Of a stretch of 64,000 nt of DNA, positions 54,199-63,240 are shown in pieces. How positions within the stretch are numbered: position 1 is the first letter of the stretch; each line of letters opens with the position of its first letter. This DNA is from Serpentinicella alkaliphila (GTDB lineage Bacteria > Bacillota > Clostridia > Peptostreptococcales > Natronincolaceae). The position numbers and the translations under genes are program-made. Location: the NCBI RefSeq assembly GCF_018141405.1, contig NZ_CP058648.1:2630502-2694501 (forward strand), written 5' to 3'. Below the pieces are notes generated by a model that was not told the origin of the DNA, did no database searches, and worked only from the letters and a program-made list of their open reading frames with translations.

Positions 54199-55431
54199 TT
54201 AATCATCCTTTCTTTCTTTTCTCAGTATATAATATGGCTCTATATCAAAAGGAATTTTCATCTTTACTATTTGCTGTGGATGAGGTGCAACTTCAATTTC
54301 ATTACCCTCTTCATCCCAAATCTGTTCAATTTTCATATTAATAATTTCTTCCTTAGGACTTAGTATCTCTATATTATCGCCTTTAAAGAAACGATTTCTT
54401 TGCTCAATAGTAGCAATTTTACTTAAGCTATCATAATCCTTGACTAACCCAATAAAGGAATAGTCCCTTATGTAGGATTTCTCACTGTAAATGTGTTCCT
54501 TTGGGCCTGGTTTTTCTAAATAAAAGCCCGTAGTGAAATCCCTATGACTTGCAGTTTTTATTTCACTTAACCATTCTTCCTTGCATGTCCAATTTTTTGG
54601 GTCTTTATAATATGAATCTAAAGCCATTCTATAGGCTCTAACTATTGTGGCTACATAATAAGTGGTTTTCATTCTACCTTCTATTTTTAAGGAGGTAATT
54701 CCTGACTCAATTATTTCAGGAACATATTCAATCATACATAGGTCTTTAGAGTTCATAAAATACGTTCCCTTTTCATCTTCAAAAACCTGCATATATTCCC
54801 CTGGCCTTTTTTCTTCAACTAAATAATAGTTCCATCTACAGGGTTGTGCGCACTCACCTCTATTTGCATCCCTGTCTGCCATATAATTACTTAATAAACA
54901 TCTTCCAGAATATGAAATGCACATTGCTCCATGAATAAAGGCCTCCAAATCCACCGACTTATTTACCTTTTCACTTATTTCTTTTATTTCATTAAATGAT
55001 AATTCCCTAGCTAATACAACTCTTTTTGCACCCATTTGGTGCCAAAAGTTAACTGTTAAATAATTTGTATTATTAGCTTGAGTACTTATATGTATTTCCA
55101 TATTAGGTAGAGTCTCTTTAACTAATGAAAAGGTACCTGGATCTGAAACTATAATAGCATCAACACCTATTTCATCTAAAGCCTTTAAATAATCCGGTAG
55201 TTCCTTTAAGTCTTCATTGTGTGGAATAATATTTGCAGTAATAAATATCTTTTTTCCTCTTTCATGGGCAAATTTAACCCCTTCTGCTAATTCCTCTAAG
55301 GTAAAATTTTTAGCTGCAGCACGCATACCAAATATTTGACCCCCAACATAAACTGCATCCGCACCATACATTATGGCAATTTTAAGTCTTTCAAGATCTC
55401 CAGCCGGTGCTAATAATTCAACTGCCCTCAT
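54199..55431 (-). CDS. trhP: U32 family protein, tRNA hydroxylation (TrhP-type)
   Basis: 410-residue U32 family protein, like YrrO/TrhP2 and E. coli TrhP, which together with prephenate-derived chemistry hydroxylate U34 of tRNA. The TIM-barrel start is [16 protein letters not shown], and the Fe-S-type Cys cluster lies in [20 protein letters not shown] followed by ECAQPCRW. B. subtilis has two paralogs here (YrrN and YrrO); only one is present. It overlaps in context with trmR, two bases upstream, which methylates the product. Function is inferred by this pairing. Confidence 0.85.
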   Translation of the reverse strand: MRAVELLAPAGDLERLKIAIMYGADAVYVGGQIFGMRAAAKNFTLEELAEGVKFAHERGKKIFITANIIPHNEDLKELPDYLKALDEIGVDAIIVSDPGTFSLVKETLPNMEIHISTQANNTNYLTVNFWHQMGAKRVVLARELSFNEIKEISEKVNKSVDLEAFIHGAMCISYSGRCLLSNYMADRDANRGECAQPCRWNYYLVEEKRPGEYMQVFEDEKGTYFMNSKDLCMIEYVPEIIESGITSLKIEGRMKTTYYVATIVRAYRMALDSYYKDPKNWTCKEEWLSEIKTASHRDFTTGFYLEKPGPKEHIYSEKSYIRDYSFIGLVKDYDSLSKIATIEQRNRFFKGDNIEILSPKEEIINMKIEQIWDEEGNEIEVAPHPQQIVKMKIPFDIEPYYILRKERKDD

Positions 55432-55433
55432 AT

Positions 55434-56087
55434 CTATACCTCCCGCTTCTTATAGCTTATGGCTACTCCATCTCCAATTGGTATTATAGTCGTATCTAGA
55501 TGAGGATGATTACAAATGTAGTCTAAATATTGTCTCATCCTATTCACTATTGTCCTTTTTCTTCTAATTACTAACTCATCAGTTGCAACCATGCCTTTAA
55601 ATAAAATATTATCAGAAATTATAATTCCACCAACTTTTAATAACCTTAAGCAATTATCTAAAAAGTCATTATATTGCCCCTTAGCTCCATCTAAAAATAT
55701 TATATCAAATTCACCTTCTAAATACTTTAATACCTCTTGAGCATCATCTTGAATAATTTTTATTTGATTTTCTAAATTATTTTTTTTTATATTCTCTTTT
55801 GCAACCTCTATCATATTTTCATTTCGTTCAATAGTCGTGACATGTCCATCTTTACCCATAGCAAAGGCAAATATCGATGTGGAGTAGGCTATGGCAGTAC
55901 CTACTTCAAGCACTCGTTTTGCATTAACTGCTTTAGTTAAAACTTCAATTAATGCTGCCACTTCCTTTTGAACAATAGGCACATGATTTTCCGATGCGTA
56001 TTCCTCCATATCCTTCATTAAACCTTCTCTATCTTTTAAAGTTGATCTTATATAACTTTCAATATAATCTTGTGTAATATAATTCAA
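55434..56087 (-). CDS. trmR: tRNA 5-hydroxyuridine methyltransferase (TrmR/YrrM)
   Basis: 217-residue SAM-dependent O-methyltransferase of the COMT-like class. Motif I is VLEVGTAIAYSTSIFAFAM, then VTTIERNENMIEVAKENI, and DIIFLDGAKGQY with metal-binding Asp. It matches YrrM, now TrmR, that makes mo5U34 in tRNA. Start TTG lies six bases after GGAGGTG. It is the first gene of trmR-trhP-udk. Confidence 0.87.
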   Translation of the reverse strand: MNYITQDYIESYIRSTLKDREGLMKDMEEYASENHVPIVQKEVAALIEVLTKAVNAKRVLEVGTAIAYSTSIFAFAMGKDGHVTTIERNENMIEVAKENIKKNNLENQIKIIQDDAQEVLKYLEGEFDIIFLDGAKGQYNDFLDNCLRLLKVGGIIISDNILFKGMVATDELVIRRKRTIVNRMRQYLDYICNHPHLDTTIIPIGDGVAISYKKREV

Positions 56088-56120
56088 GGTTTACACCTCC
56101 ATAATAAAATATGTACGAAT

Positions 56121-56152
56121 TTAAAAGCCACCTTATAAATAAGGTGGTTTTT
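56121..56152 (-). terminator. Terminator after the RNase J gene
   Basis: AAACCACCTTAT pairs with ATAAGGTGGCTT (one G-T), then TTAAA on the minus strand, directly after the stop codon. Confidence 0.75.
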
Positions 56153-56155
56153 AGA

Positions 56156-57820
56156 TTATACTTCCATAATTACAGGTAATATCATTGGTCTTCTCTTAGT
56201 TTTTTCATATAGGAAGTTCTTTAAACTATCTCTTATAGTGTTCTTTAAAGCTGCCCATTCTCTAATGTTTTGTTGTTCACATTGAATTAATGCAGTTTTA
56301 ACAACCTGTTTAGCCTCATCTATTAAATCTTCGGATTCTCTTACATATACAAATCCTCTAGAAATAATATCTGGACCCGCAGCTATTTTTCCATTTTCTC
56401 TATTTATTGTAACTACAACTACCATCAATCCATCTTCTGATAAATGTTTTCTATCCCTTAATACAATATTACCTACATCTCCAACACCTAGACCATCCAC
56501 AAGTATTCTACCCGCTGGTACACTACCTGCAATTCTTGCCCCGTCTTTCGATAGTTCAAGTACAGAACCATTTTGCATAGTAAATATATTTTCTTTACTC
56601 ATACCTAAGTCTTCAGCTAATTTGCCATGTTGTTTTAGATGTCTAAACTCTCCATGTACGGGCATAAAATATTGAGGCTTTACAAGTCTATGCATTAATT
56701 TAAGCTCCTCTTGGCATGCATGGCCAGATACGTGAACTTCTGCTAAGCTTTCATAAATTACATCTGCACCTTTTTCAAATAACTGATTTATAACTCTAGT
56801 TACTGATTTTTCATTTCCAGGAATAGGAGTTGCAGAAATTACAACCTTATCCCCAGGACGTATTTCAAGCTTTCTGTGATCTGCACTAGCCATTCTTGAT
56901 AATGCAGCCATTGGCTCCCCTTGACTACCTGTTGTAATTAATACTATTTCATTATCATTATATCTATCCATATCATTAATATCTATCAACATACCATCCG
57001 GTATATCTATTGCTCCTAATTCCTGAGCAACAGATATAACGTTAACCATACTTCTACCTGAAATAACTATTTTTCTATTAAACTTAAATGCAGCATCTAC
57101 AATTTGCTGAATCCTATGAACATTTGAAGCAAATGTTGCAACAATTATTCTACTATTAGAATTTCTAAATACATTTTCAAAAGTAATTCCTACATTTCTT
57201 TCCGACATTGTTGTTCCTGGTCTTTCAACATTAGTTGAATCTGCTAGCATTAATAGAACACCTTTTTGTCCAAGCTCTGCTATTTTGTGTAAATCTATCA
57301 TTTGGTCGTTAATTGGTGTATAGTCAATTTTAAAATCACCTGTGTGAAAGATTACACCCAAGGATGTATGTATAGCTATCGCACATGAGTCAGGTATACT
57401 ATGACTCGTTCTAATAAACTCTACATTAAAAGCACCTAAGGACACAATATCACCAAAATTTACTCTTTGCAAATGTACATCTGTCATTTTATGCTCTTTA
57501 AGCTTATGATCTACTAAGCCAAGAGTTAATCTAGTACCATAAACCGGTACATTTAATTTCTTTAATACATATGGTAAGGCACCGATATGATCCTCATGAC
57601 CATGGGTTAATACAATACCTTGTATTCTATCTTTATTCTTTAATACATATGAAATATCAGGTATAACTATATCTATTCCTAACATTTCATCTTCAGGAAA
57701 GCTTAAACCGCAATCAATAATTAAGATTTCATCCTTATATTCAATTGCTGTCATATTTTTTCCTATTTCATTAAGCCCTCCAAGAGGTATTACTTTTACT
57801 TTAGCTGGTTTCCTGCCCAA
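56156..57820 (-). CDS. rnj: Ribonuclease J
   Basis: 554-residue metallo-beta-lactamase/beta-CASP RNase with endo- and 5'-exonuclease activity in mRNA decay and maturation. The zinc motif is LTHGHEDHIGALPYVLKK; LADSTNVERPG and VHVSGHACQEELKLMHRL are beta-CASP parts, and the C-terminal domain is complete. It starts with TTG after AAAAGGAGTG. The 256-nt upstream gap is AT-rich with a possible promoter (TTGAAT, 16 nt, TATATA around 57860-57890) and nothing else recognised. Confidence 0.96.
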   Translation of the reverse strand: MGRKPAKVKVIPLGGLNEIGKNMTAIEYKDEILIIDCGLSFPEDEMLGIDIVIPDISYVLKNKDRIQGIVLTHGHEDHIGALPYVLKKLNVPVYGTRLTLGLVDHKLKEHKMTDVHLQRVNFGDIVSLGAFNVEFIRTSHSIPDSCAIAIHTSLGVIFHTGDFKIDYTPINDQMIDLHKIAELGQKGVLLMLADSTNVERPGTTMSERNVGITFENVFRNSNSRIIVATFASNVHRIQQIVDAAFKFNRKIVISGRSMVNVISVAQELGAIDIPDGMLIDINDMDRYNDNEIVLITTGSQGEPMAALSRMASADHRKLEIRPGDKVVISATPIPGNEKSVTRVINQLFEKGADVIYESLAEVHVSGHACQEELKLMHRLVKPQYFMPVHGEFRHLKQHGKLAEDLGMSKENIFTMQNGSVLELSKDGARIAGSVPAGRILVDGLGVGDVGNIVLRDRKHLSEDGLMVVVVTINRENGKIAAGPDIISRGFVYVRESEDLIDEAKQVVKTALIQCEQQNIREWAALKNTIRDSLKNFLYEKTKRRPMILPVIMEV

Positions 57821-58042
57821 ATTTATTCACTCCTTTTAATAATAAGTCCGTTCATAATATATATATAAATACATTATTTTCAAATTCAACACCTCACATA
57901 TTGTACCATATTAGTTATTTATTGCAATAGCTTTATTTCTACAATATAGAGGTAAAAATAACAATTTCATTTTAACTTCTTTTGATTCTACTAATACATT
58001 ATGTATTTTAACCCAAATGGAAACTTTTTAAAAGTGTTGCAC

Positions 58043-58078
58043 AAAAAAATAAAAAAGCCTTGAGAAATAACCAAGGCT
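58043..58078 (-). terminator. Terminator after the Fur-family gene
   Basis: AGCCTTG and CAAGGCT pair, followed by TTTTTATTTTTTT on the minus strand; the stem overlaps the stop codon. Confidence 0.9.
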
Positions 58079-58511
58079 AACAGCATTTAGAACACTCTCC
58101 GAAAAACTTAACTTTATGATCGTTAATTTTAAAGTTATATACCTTTTCAATCTCTTCTTCTAGATGCTCTAACAAATCAATTTCTACTTCTATAATGTCA
58201 CCACATTTTTGACAAATAAGATGATGATGTTGATGATCATCCTCATGATTATTAAGTTCATAACGACTGCAGCCATCATCTAAACTCATTTTAGATATTA
58301 CAGATATTTCGTCCAGTAATTGCAGGGTTCTATAAACTGTAGCTAAACCAATTTCAGGACAATCTACTTTCACTAAATCATAAATTTCTTCAGTACTTAA
58401 ATGCTTACCTTGATTGTTAATAATCACCTCAAGTGTAGCTCTTCTTTGAGGTGTTAATTTAAAACCTTTTTCTTTAAGTTTGTCTTTAACTTTTTCTAAT
58501 TGATTTTCCAT
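58077..58511 (-). CDS. Fur family metalloregulator
   Basis: 144-residue winged-helix repressor. The DNA-binding part has LTPQRRATLEVIINNQGKHLS and GLATVYRTLQLLDEI. The metal sites are in ELNHEDDHQHHHLICQKCGD, with CQKC and a C-terminal CSKC pair forming the structural zinc site. It could be Fur or PerR; the sequence at hand does not decide. It is single-gene, with its own terminator. Confidence 0.92.
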   Translation of the reverse strand: MENQLEKVKDKLKEKGFKLTPQRRATLEVIINNQGKHLSTEEIYDLVKVDCPEIGLATVYRTLQLLDEISVISKMSLDDGCSRYELNNHEDDHQHHHLICQKCGDIIEVEIDLLEHLEEEIEKVYNFKINDHKVKFFGECSKCC

Positions 58512-58601
58512 TACTCACACCCACTATTCTCAATTAAAATAACTTTTCACTTAAAGTATAGCATAATATAGCCATTTGTCAACAATTATTAATTAATAAT
58601 A

Positions 58602-58626
58602 TAAAAGATGGACATAAATGTCCATC
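58602..58626 (-). terminator. Terminator after the DUF1292 gene
   Basis: GATGGACAT pairs with ATGTCCATC (9 bp), followed by TTTTATATT. Confidence 0.8.
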
Positions 58627-58644
58627 AATCATATATAAAGATTA

Positions 58645-58920
58645 TTATTCTTCCTCAGCTTCGTCCATTTCGTCAAGAATTGTTTCATATGCAGCTACAA
58701 CATTATCATATTCTTCATCGTTTTCGATAGCTTCTAAAGTGAATTCACCTTGCTCATCTTCAACTACTTTAAATATATAAGCATCTTCATCTTCATCAGC
58801 ACCTACTGGAAGTAGAATTGCATACTCTTGTTCTGAAACTTCTAAAGTCATTATTACTTCAAAATCCTGCTCTACCCCATCTTCATCTACTAGGGTTACT
58901 ATATCTTCTCTTTCTTCCAT
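58645..58920 (-). CDS. DUF1292 protein (YrzB-like)
   Basis: 91-residue very acidic protein of the DUF1292 family. The opening EEREDIVTLVDEDGVEQDFE and EQEYAILLPVGADEDEDAYI are typical. It is usually found with ireB and ruvX in Firmicutes, as here. Function unknown. Confidence 0.9.
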   Translation of the reverse strand: MEEREDIVTLVDEDGVEQDFEVIMTLEVSEQEYAILLPVGADEDEDAYIFKVVEDEQGEFTLEAIENDEEYDNVVAAYETILDEMDEAEEE

Positions 58921-59001
58921 GTTATTAAAACTCCTTTCAATATAAACTTAGTTGTATTATATACTAAAATAAACTAAAAAACACTATTTTTGTAAATATA
59001 A

Positions 59002-59415
59002 TTATATTTTTCTATCTAAAAAACCCTGTAATATATATACAGCTGCCATTTTATCTATTACTTGTTTCCTTTTCTTTCTACTTACATCTGCGCTAATTAG
59101 AGATCTTTCTGCAGCCACAGTACTTAATCTTTCATCCCAAAGCTCAACCTTAATATTAAATTTTATCTTAAGCTCCTCACAAAATTCTAAAACCTTTTCA
59201 CCCTGAGGTCCAATAGTACCGTTCATATTTTTCGGTAATCCTACAACTATTGTATCTACATCATTACTATTTATTATTTCCTCTAACTCTTTAAAATCCT
59301 CTTTCTTATTTTTCCTAAATATCGTTTTTAATCCTTGAGCTGTCCAGCCAAGTAAATCACTTAAAGCTACTCCAATTGTCTTATCTCCAACGTCTAAACC
59401 CATTTTCCTTCCCAT
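59002..59415 (-). CDS. ruvX: Holliday junction resolvase-like RuvX/YqgF
   Basis: 137-residue RNase H-fold protein. The N-terminal [15 protein letters not shown] carries the first catalytic Asp, [19 protein letters not shown] is the conserved centre, and [17 protein letters not shown] holds the WDERLST signature with catalytic Glu. Members act in pre-16S rRNA 5'-end maturation and/or DNA junction resolution. It overlaps nothing; 10 nt after the aldo/keto reductase gene. Confidence 0.94.
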   Translation of the reverse strand: MGRKMGLDVGDKTIGVALSDLLGWTAQGLKTIFRKNKKEDFKELEEIINSNDVDTIVVGLPKNMNGTIGPQGEKVLEFCEELKIKFNIKVELWDERLSTVAAERSLISADVSRKKRKQVIDKMAAVYILQGFLDRKI

Positions 59416-59425
59416 TTATACCCTC

Positions 59426-60376
59426 CTAAATTACCTTTAAACAGAACTGCGGACAATATTTAGAGCAATATCCACAAAGAACACATTTATTATGGTCTAC
59501 TTTTAATTCGTCTTCTTCTATAATTAATGCACCATGTCTACATGCTTTAATACAATTTCCACATTGCTCGCACCAATCATGAATAATTAATTTCCTTGTC
59601 TTTTGCATTAACCTAATCATTATATCACTATCTACTGACCTATTGTTAACAATATTAACATTTACATCAATTTCTTCCATAGATTGCATTCCAATTGCAA
59701 TTGAATGCAAATACTTTTGTGCCAAAATAAAGCCAAAGGACTCTTTAAACTTTTTTATTAAATGACCTCCACCTAAAGGCTTCATGCCATATATTCCTTT
59801 ACCCATATTATATCCTTCATTGAGCACACTAATCATACTTTCTATTGTGCCATCTTGTATTCCTAAGCCTGACATATTAACAATTGGGTGCAATATTTCT
59901 ATTTCTTTAATTTTTAATGATGCTTTAACTGCTGCAATAGTATGTGATGATATGCCTAAAGCTCGAATATAGCCTTTTTCTTTCATTTTTAGAAAGTATT
60001 CAAAAGCCTCTACATGTCCCCTTAAAGTATGTTCACTTTCCTGTTCATGAAGTAAGAAAATATCAATATAGTCCGTATTCATTTCTTTTAAAGCTTTAGA
60101 TAAACTTTTTTCAGCCGTATTATAGTCATAAGAATAGGATTTAGTTGCGATTACATATTCTTCTCTTTTAATTTCCTTTAAGGCATACTTAATATGCTCA
60201 TATGTACCATAAAGCTCAGCCGTATCTACGAAGTTTATTCCTTTTTCATAGCCATGTATTAAAAGCTTTCCACCTTCCTCAGGTGACATATTAACTTGTA
60301 ATGGACCCATTGTTAAGCTTCCAAAACATAGCTTTGAAACATTTATTCCTGAATTACCTAAAGCATATCTTTCCAA
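59426..60376 (-). CDS. Aldo/keto reductase with C-terminal 4Fe-4S domain
   Basis: 316-residue fusion. Residues 1-250 are an aldo/keto reductase-type barrel: FVDTAELYGTYEH (Asp and Tyr), ATKSYSYD (Lys) and IFLLHEQES (His) provide the tetrad. Residues about 268-316 carry two 4Fe-4S clusters: CEQCGNCIKAC and CVLCGYCSKYC. This pairing suggests electron transfer rather than simple NADPH use, as in other clostridial AKR-ferredoxin proteins. TTG start after AGGTGA. Substrate unknown. Confidence 0.87.
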   Translation of the reverse strand: MERYALGNSGINVSKLCFGSLTMGPLQVNMSPEEGGKLLIHGYEKGINFVDTAELYGTYEHIKYALKEIKREEYVIATKSYSYDYNTAEKSLSKALKEMNTDYIDIFLLHEQESEHTLRGHVEAFEYFLKMKEKGYIRALGISSHTIAAVKASLKIKEIEILHPIVNMSGLGIQDGTIESMISVLNEGYNMGKGIYGMKPLGGGHLIKKFKESFGFILAQKYLHSIAIGMQSMEEIDVNVNIVNNRSVDSDIMIRLMQKTRKLIIHDWCEQCGNCIKACRHGALIIEEDELKVDHNKCVLCGYCSKYCPQFCLKVI

Positions 60377-60401
60377 AATTTGTTCACCTCAACCTAAATA
60401 T

Positions 60402-60424
60402 AGCTGAGTGTTAACTCAGCTACC
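60402..60424 (-). terminator. Hairpin after the large membrane protein gene
   Basis: TAGCTGAGT pairs with ACTCAGCTA (9 bp, 4-nt loop) on the minus strand. Weak U-run (TATTTAG). Confidence 0.6.
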
Positions 60425-60451
60425 AACTTTACATAACGTTATTATAGTAAA

Positions 60452-62623
60452 TTAATTAACAAATTTCTTACTATCACTTATAATTAAATAAAGAATTGTA
60501 GTAGTAAGGAACATCATTATAGTTGCAGCAGCGACTATTCCCGAATCATTTACTAAAAATGCAACCTTTGATCCTAGTACAATACTGCCTAGACCTATAG
60601 TTATATTAGGATATTCATTTGCTAATTTTTTAAATATCCCGATTGGATGATAGAATATAACCGCTAATATAACCATTGCTATTAATAATACTCTACTCCA
60701 AACTGTTACACTCATTATTCTTAAATTCATCGTAATCTTTCTTTTAATAATTTGAAAAATAACAATTGGTCCATTATCCGCTATTTGACCTAAAGCCTTA
60801 GCTAAATGAGATTTATTTTGTGATACAAATATATCAAATAATGCGATAATCGATAGTATCGTTACTACAGAAAACAAAATAAATAACACTTTTTTAACAC
60901 CGATTTTTTTCTTTGAAAATCGCATAACCGCAAATATAAATACAGCTGAAGCAGTAATTGTACCTCCAACATTGGCTCCCCATATAGGAAATCCTATAGC
61001 AAGTAAAACAATAATAAATATTGGAGTTATATATTTGTAGTTAAATCTATAGTAGTCTAACAAACTAGCAGTAAATATTAATGTAGCACCTATCAATATG
61101 CCCATATACTCGTTGCCTAAACCATAGTATCTAGCTCCTATAATCGGATCGTATCCAAAAATCGAACCTTTTATTAAGGGCTGTCCTAAAACTAAATCTA
61201 TAACCAGAGCTGTCATAACAGTACCAGTAATGTAAATTACATATTTTAATGGCTCACACTTTGCAAGTGCACAGCATATTAAAACTATTAAGATAGTCAA
61301 AAATATTATCACTGTATACAAACTTACTATACCCATCGGTCCAAATAAGGATAAAATCAAAAGTGTAAATGGGAAAACAAGAGCACATAGTAATGCATAT
61401 GCAAGCCATTTATTTATCGAATTTAATTTAAATTTATTTTTTAGCAAAATTGCCACAACTGTTATAACTGAAATTAGCATTTGTAATACTGCATAGGTAT
61501 ATAAAACCCTATATCTATGTATAGAGGTGGATAACAATTTACTATTTAAATCTATTAAATAATTATAATTATTTTTTAAGCTTACAGTATCTATTGGATT
61601 TCCAACCATACGACTGGGTTCTACATTGAAGGAATTTAAAATCGTAGGCCCTATATCCACATTCCCTACAATGCCATTTCTTCTTGTTGTACTGGAATAT
61701 AGGACACCTGGATCTATATTAGCTCCATAATATATTACCGGTGTTAATCTATCACCTAAAGAAAATTTTTCTTCAGCTGGAAATGGAGTTATAATCATAA
61801 GTTGAGATTTTTTAAAATCAATCTCATTTACTAGGTTTCCTATAAAGCTATCTACTTCGTTAAGTATCTTACTTTTATGATATAGATACATCACATTATT
61901 TAGATTTTCCTTATACTTTTCTAACCTATTTATATCCCCTGTCTCTATTACAATTAAATCAGAGCTTTCATAATAGCTTTTAAATATTTTTAATACTTCT
62001 TCATAATTAGTTCTAATACCAAAGGAACTTAAAGGATCTTTTTCAATAACATTATCAATTTCACCATAAGTTATATATCCTTTATTATTCATAAGAATAA
62101 GTCCTGCTGGATTGTAATCAGTAGCATCCGTATTGCTGTTACCAATTAGTACTGATTTTAAGCCCTCTTTGTCTAAAAGATCGCCAAGTATACCAGGTGT
62201 AGCCCCATATTCCCCTTCTTTATTTAAATCAATTAAGCTATTTATATCTAAATTAATAATTCCTTCCCCAATAACATTACCTGTTCTTCTTTCATAAATT
62301 AACTTATTTTCGTCATTAACTTTATGAAATATTGAAGAGGTACTATCGGCTTCAGCTCTTACTCCCCAGCCAATAGTGGCATAGGATTTAGTTTCGTGCT
62401 GAGCCCCAGGACCTCTTGTATTCATTAGACCAATTGACCCATTGTCAATTAAAGCTCTAATATTAGGTAAATTAGCAATATCATCAAAATGAGTGCGATT
62501 AACTAAAACTAATATAAACTTATTATTTATAGCATAAGAATCTAATTTAAAACTAAGAAGAATAGACGTAATAACTATTACAGCGACAATAATTGTGCAT
62601 AGACATTTACAGGCTTTATTCAA
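60452..62623 (-). CDS. Large membrane protein with alkaline-phosphatase-like ectodomain
   Basis: 723-residue protein. After an N-terminal membrane segment (about 8-27) comes an extracytoplasmic region to about 375. It looks like an alkaline-phosphatase superfamily domain: FILVLVNRTHFDDIANLPNI, GLMNTRGPGAQHETKSYATIG with a possible nucleophile Ser/Thr, DLIVIETGDINRLE and GNVDIGPTILNSF. The second half has ten or so membrane helices, including GARYYGLGNEYMGILIG. Function is unknown; a cell-envelope transferase or phosphodiesterase is one option. Start TTG after AGGAGAG, two bases from ireB stop. It separates ireB from ruvX. Confidence 0.6.
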   Translation of the reverse strand: MNKACKCLCTIIVAVIVITSILLSFKLDSYAINNKFILVLVNRTHFDDIANLPNIRALIDNGSIGLMNTRGPGAQHETKSYATIGWGVRAEADSTSSIFHKVNDENKLIYERRTGNVIGEGIINLDINSLIDLNKEGEYGATPGILGDLLDKEGLKSVLIGNSNTDATDYNPAGLILMNNKGYITYGEIDNVIEKDPLSSFGIRTNYEEVLKIFKSYYESSDLIVIETGDINRLEKYKENLNNVMYLYHKSKILNEVDSFIGNLVNEIDFKKSQLMIITPFPAEEKFSLGDRLTPVIYYGANIDPGVLYSSTTRRNGIVGNVDIGPTILNSFNVEPSRMVGNPIDTVSLKNNYNYLIDLNSKLLSTSIHRYRVLYTYAVLQMLISVITVVAILLKNKFKLNSINKWLAYALLCALVFPFTLLILSLFGPMGIVSLYTVIIFLTILIVLICCALAKCEPLKYVIYITGTVMTALVIDLVLGQPLIKGSIFGYDPIIGARYYGLGNEYMGILIGATLIFTASLLDYYRFNYKYITPIFIIVLLAIGFPIWGANVGGTITASAVFIFAVMRFSKKKIGVKKVLFILFSVVTILSIIALFDIFVSQNKSHLAKALGQIADNGPIVIFQIIKRKITMNLRIMSVTVWSRVLLIAMVILAVIFYHPIGIFKKLANEYPNITIGLGSIVLGSKVAFLVNDSGIVAAATIMMFLTTTILYLIISDSKKFVN

Positions 62624-62625
62624 AA

Positions 62626-62892
62626 TTATTCTCTCCTATGATTTTCTAAATAATACTTAATTAACTCCTCTAATAATTCATCTCTTTCAATCTTTCGTAT
62701 AACACTTCTTGCATTGTTATAACTAGTAATATATGTAGGATCCCCAGATAAAATGTATCCAATAATTTGATTTATAGAATTATAGCCCTTTTCTTCTAAA
62801 GCAGCGTAAACTTCTAAAATAATTTCTTGTACCTTTTTATCCTTGTCCATATCAACGCTAAATTTCATTGTATCATTAAACTTATTAGACAT
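62626..62892 (-). CDS. ireB: IreB family regulatory phosphoprotein
   Basis: 88-residue UPF0297/IreB protein. The N-terminal NKFNDTMKF holds the Thr that is phosphorylated by the PASTA kinase IreK in enterococci; [20 protein letters not shown] and [15 protein letters not shown] are typical. In most Firmicutes it lies between alaS and ruvX; alaS is not in the window and may lie past the mobile element. Confidence 0.95.
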   Translation of the reverse strand: MSNKFNDTMKFSVDMDKDKKVQEIILEVYAALEEKGYNSINQIIGYILSGDPTYITSYNNARSVIRKIERDELLEELIKYYLENHRRE

Positions 62893-62955
62893 ATGTATTT
62901 CCCCTTTCTTCTATTTTTATACTTATTTTATCACAAGGTTGAAATTATCTCTATC

Positions 62956-62994
62956 ATATAAAATGAAAAGAGCATGAAAAATCATGCCGCTCTA
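62956..62994 (-). terminator. Hairpin upstream of ireB
   Basis: AGAGC...GCTCT with an inner GCATGA/TCATGC pairing, then TTTTCATTTT on the minus strand. It ends transcription from the tnpB side. Confidence 0.6.
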
Positions 62995-63009
62995 CAAAAC
63001 ATATCTAAA

Positions 63010-63240
63010 CTTATTTAAAGTTAGACAAAAAATCCACTCAAATAAATTCGCCAATACACTTTGCTTCTAAAGCACCATGCTTAGAATTTAATTCGTCAGT
63101 AAAGCTATTTCTAGCTATACTGCCTACCGAGTGCTAGGGGCTAATGGCTATTTAGCAAACCTAGTTCTAATAGTATATCTAGTAGTACGATTAAGCTATA
63201 TATTAGATAGTCCGAGTCAGACAATGGGTGAAACTTTTTT
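63010..63240 (-). ncRNA. Candidate omega RNA / right end of the tnpB element
   Basis: The 230 nt after the tnpB stop have no gene but are structured on the minus strand. A long hairpin, TTCTAAGCA with TGCTTTAGAA, lies near 63065-63090, and other short stems such as TAGCTA...TAGCT occur near 63105. TnpB guide RNAs are made from this position and end in the flanking DNA. I cannot fix the element's right end. A plus-strand frame here is discounted. Confidence 0.4.
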
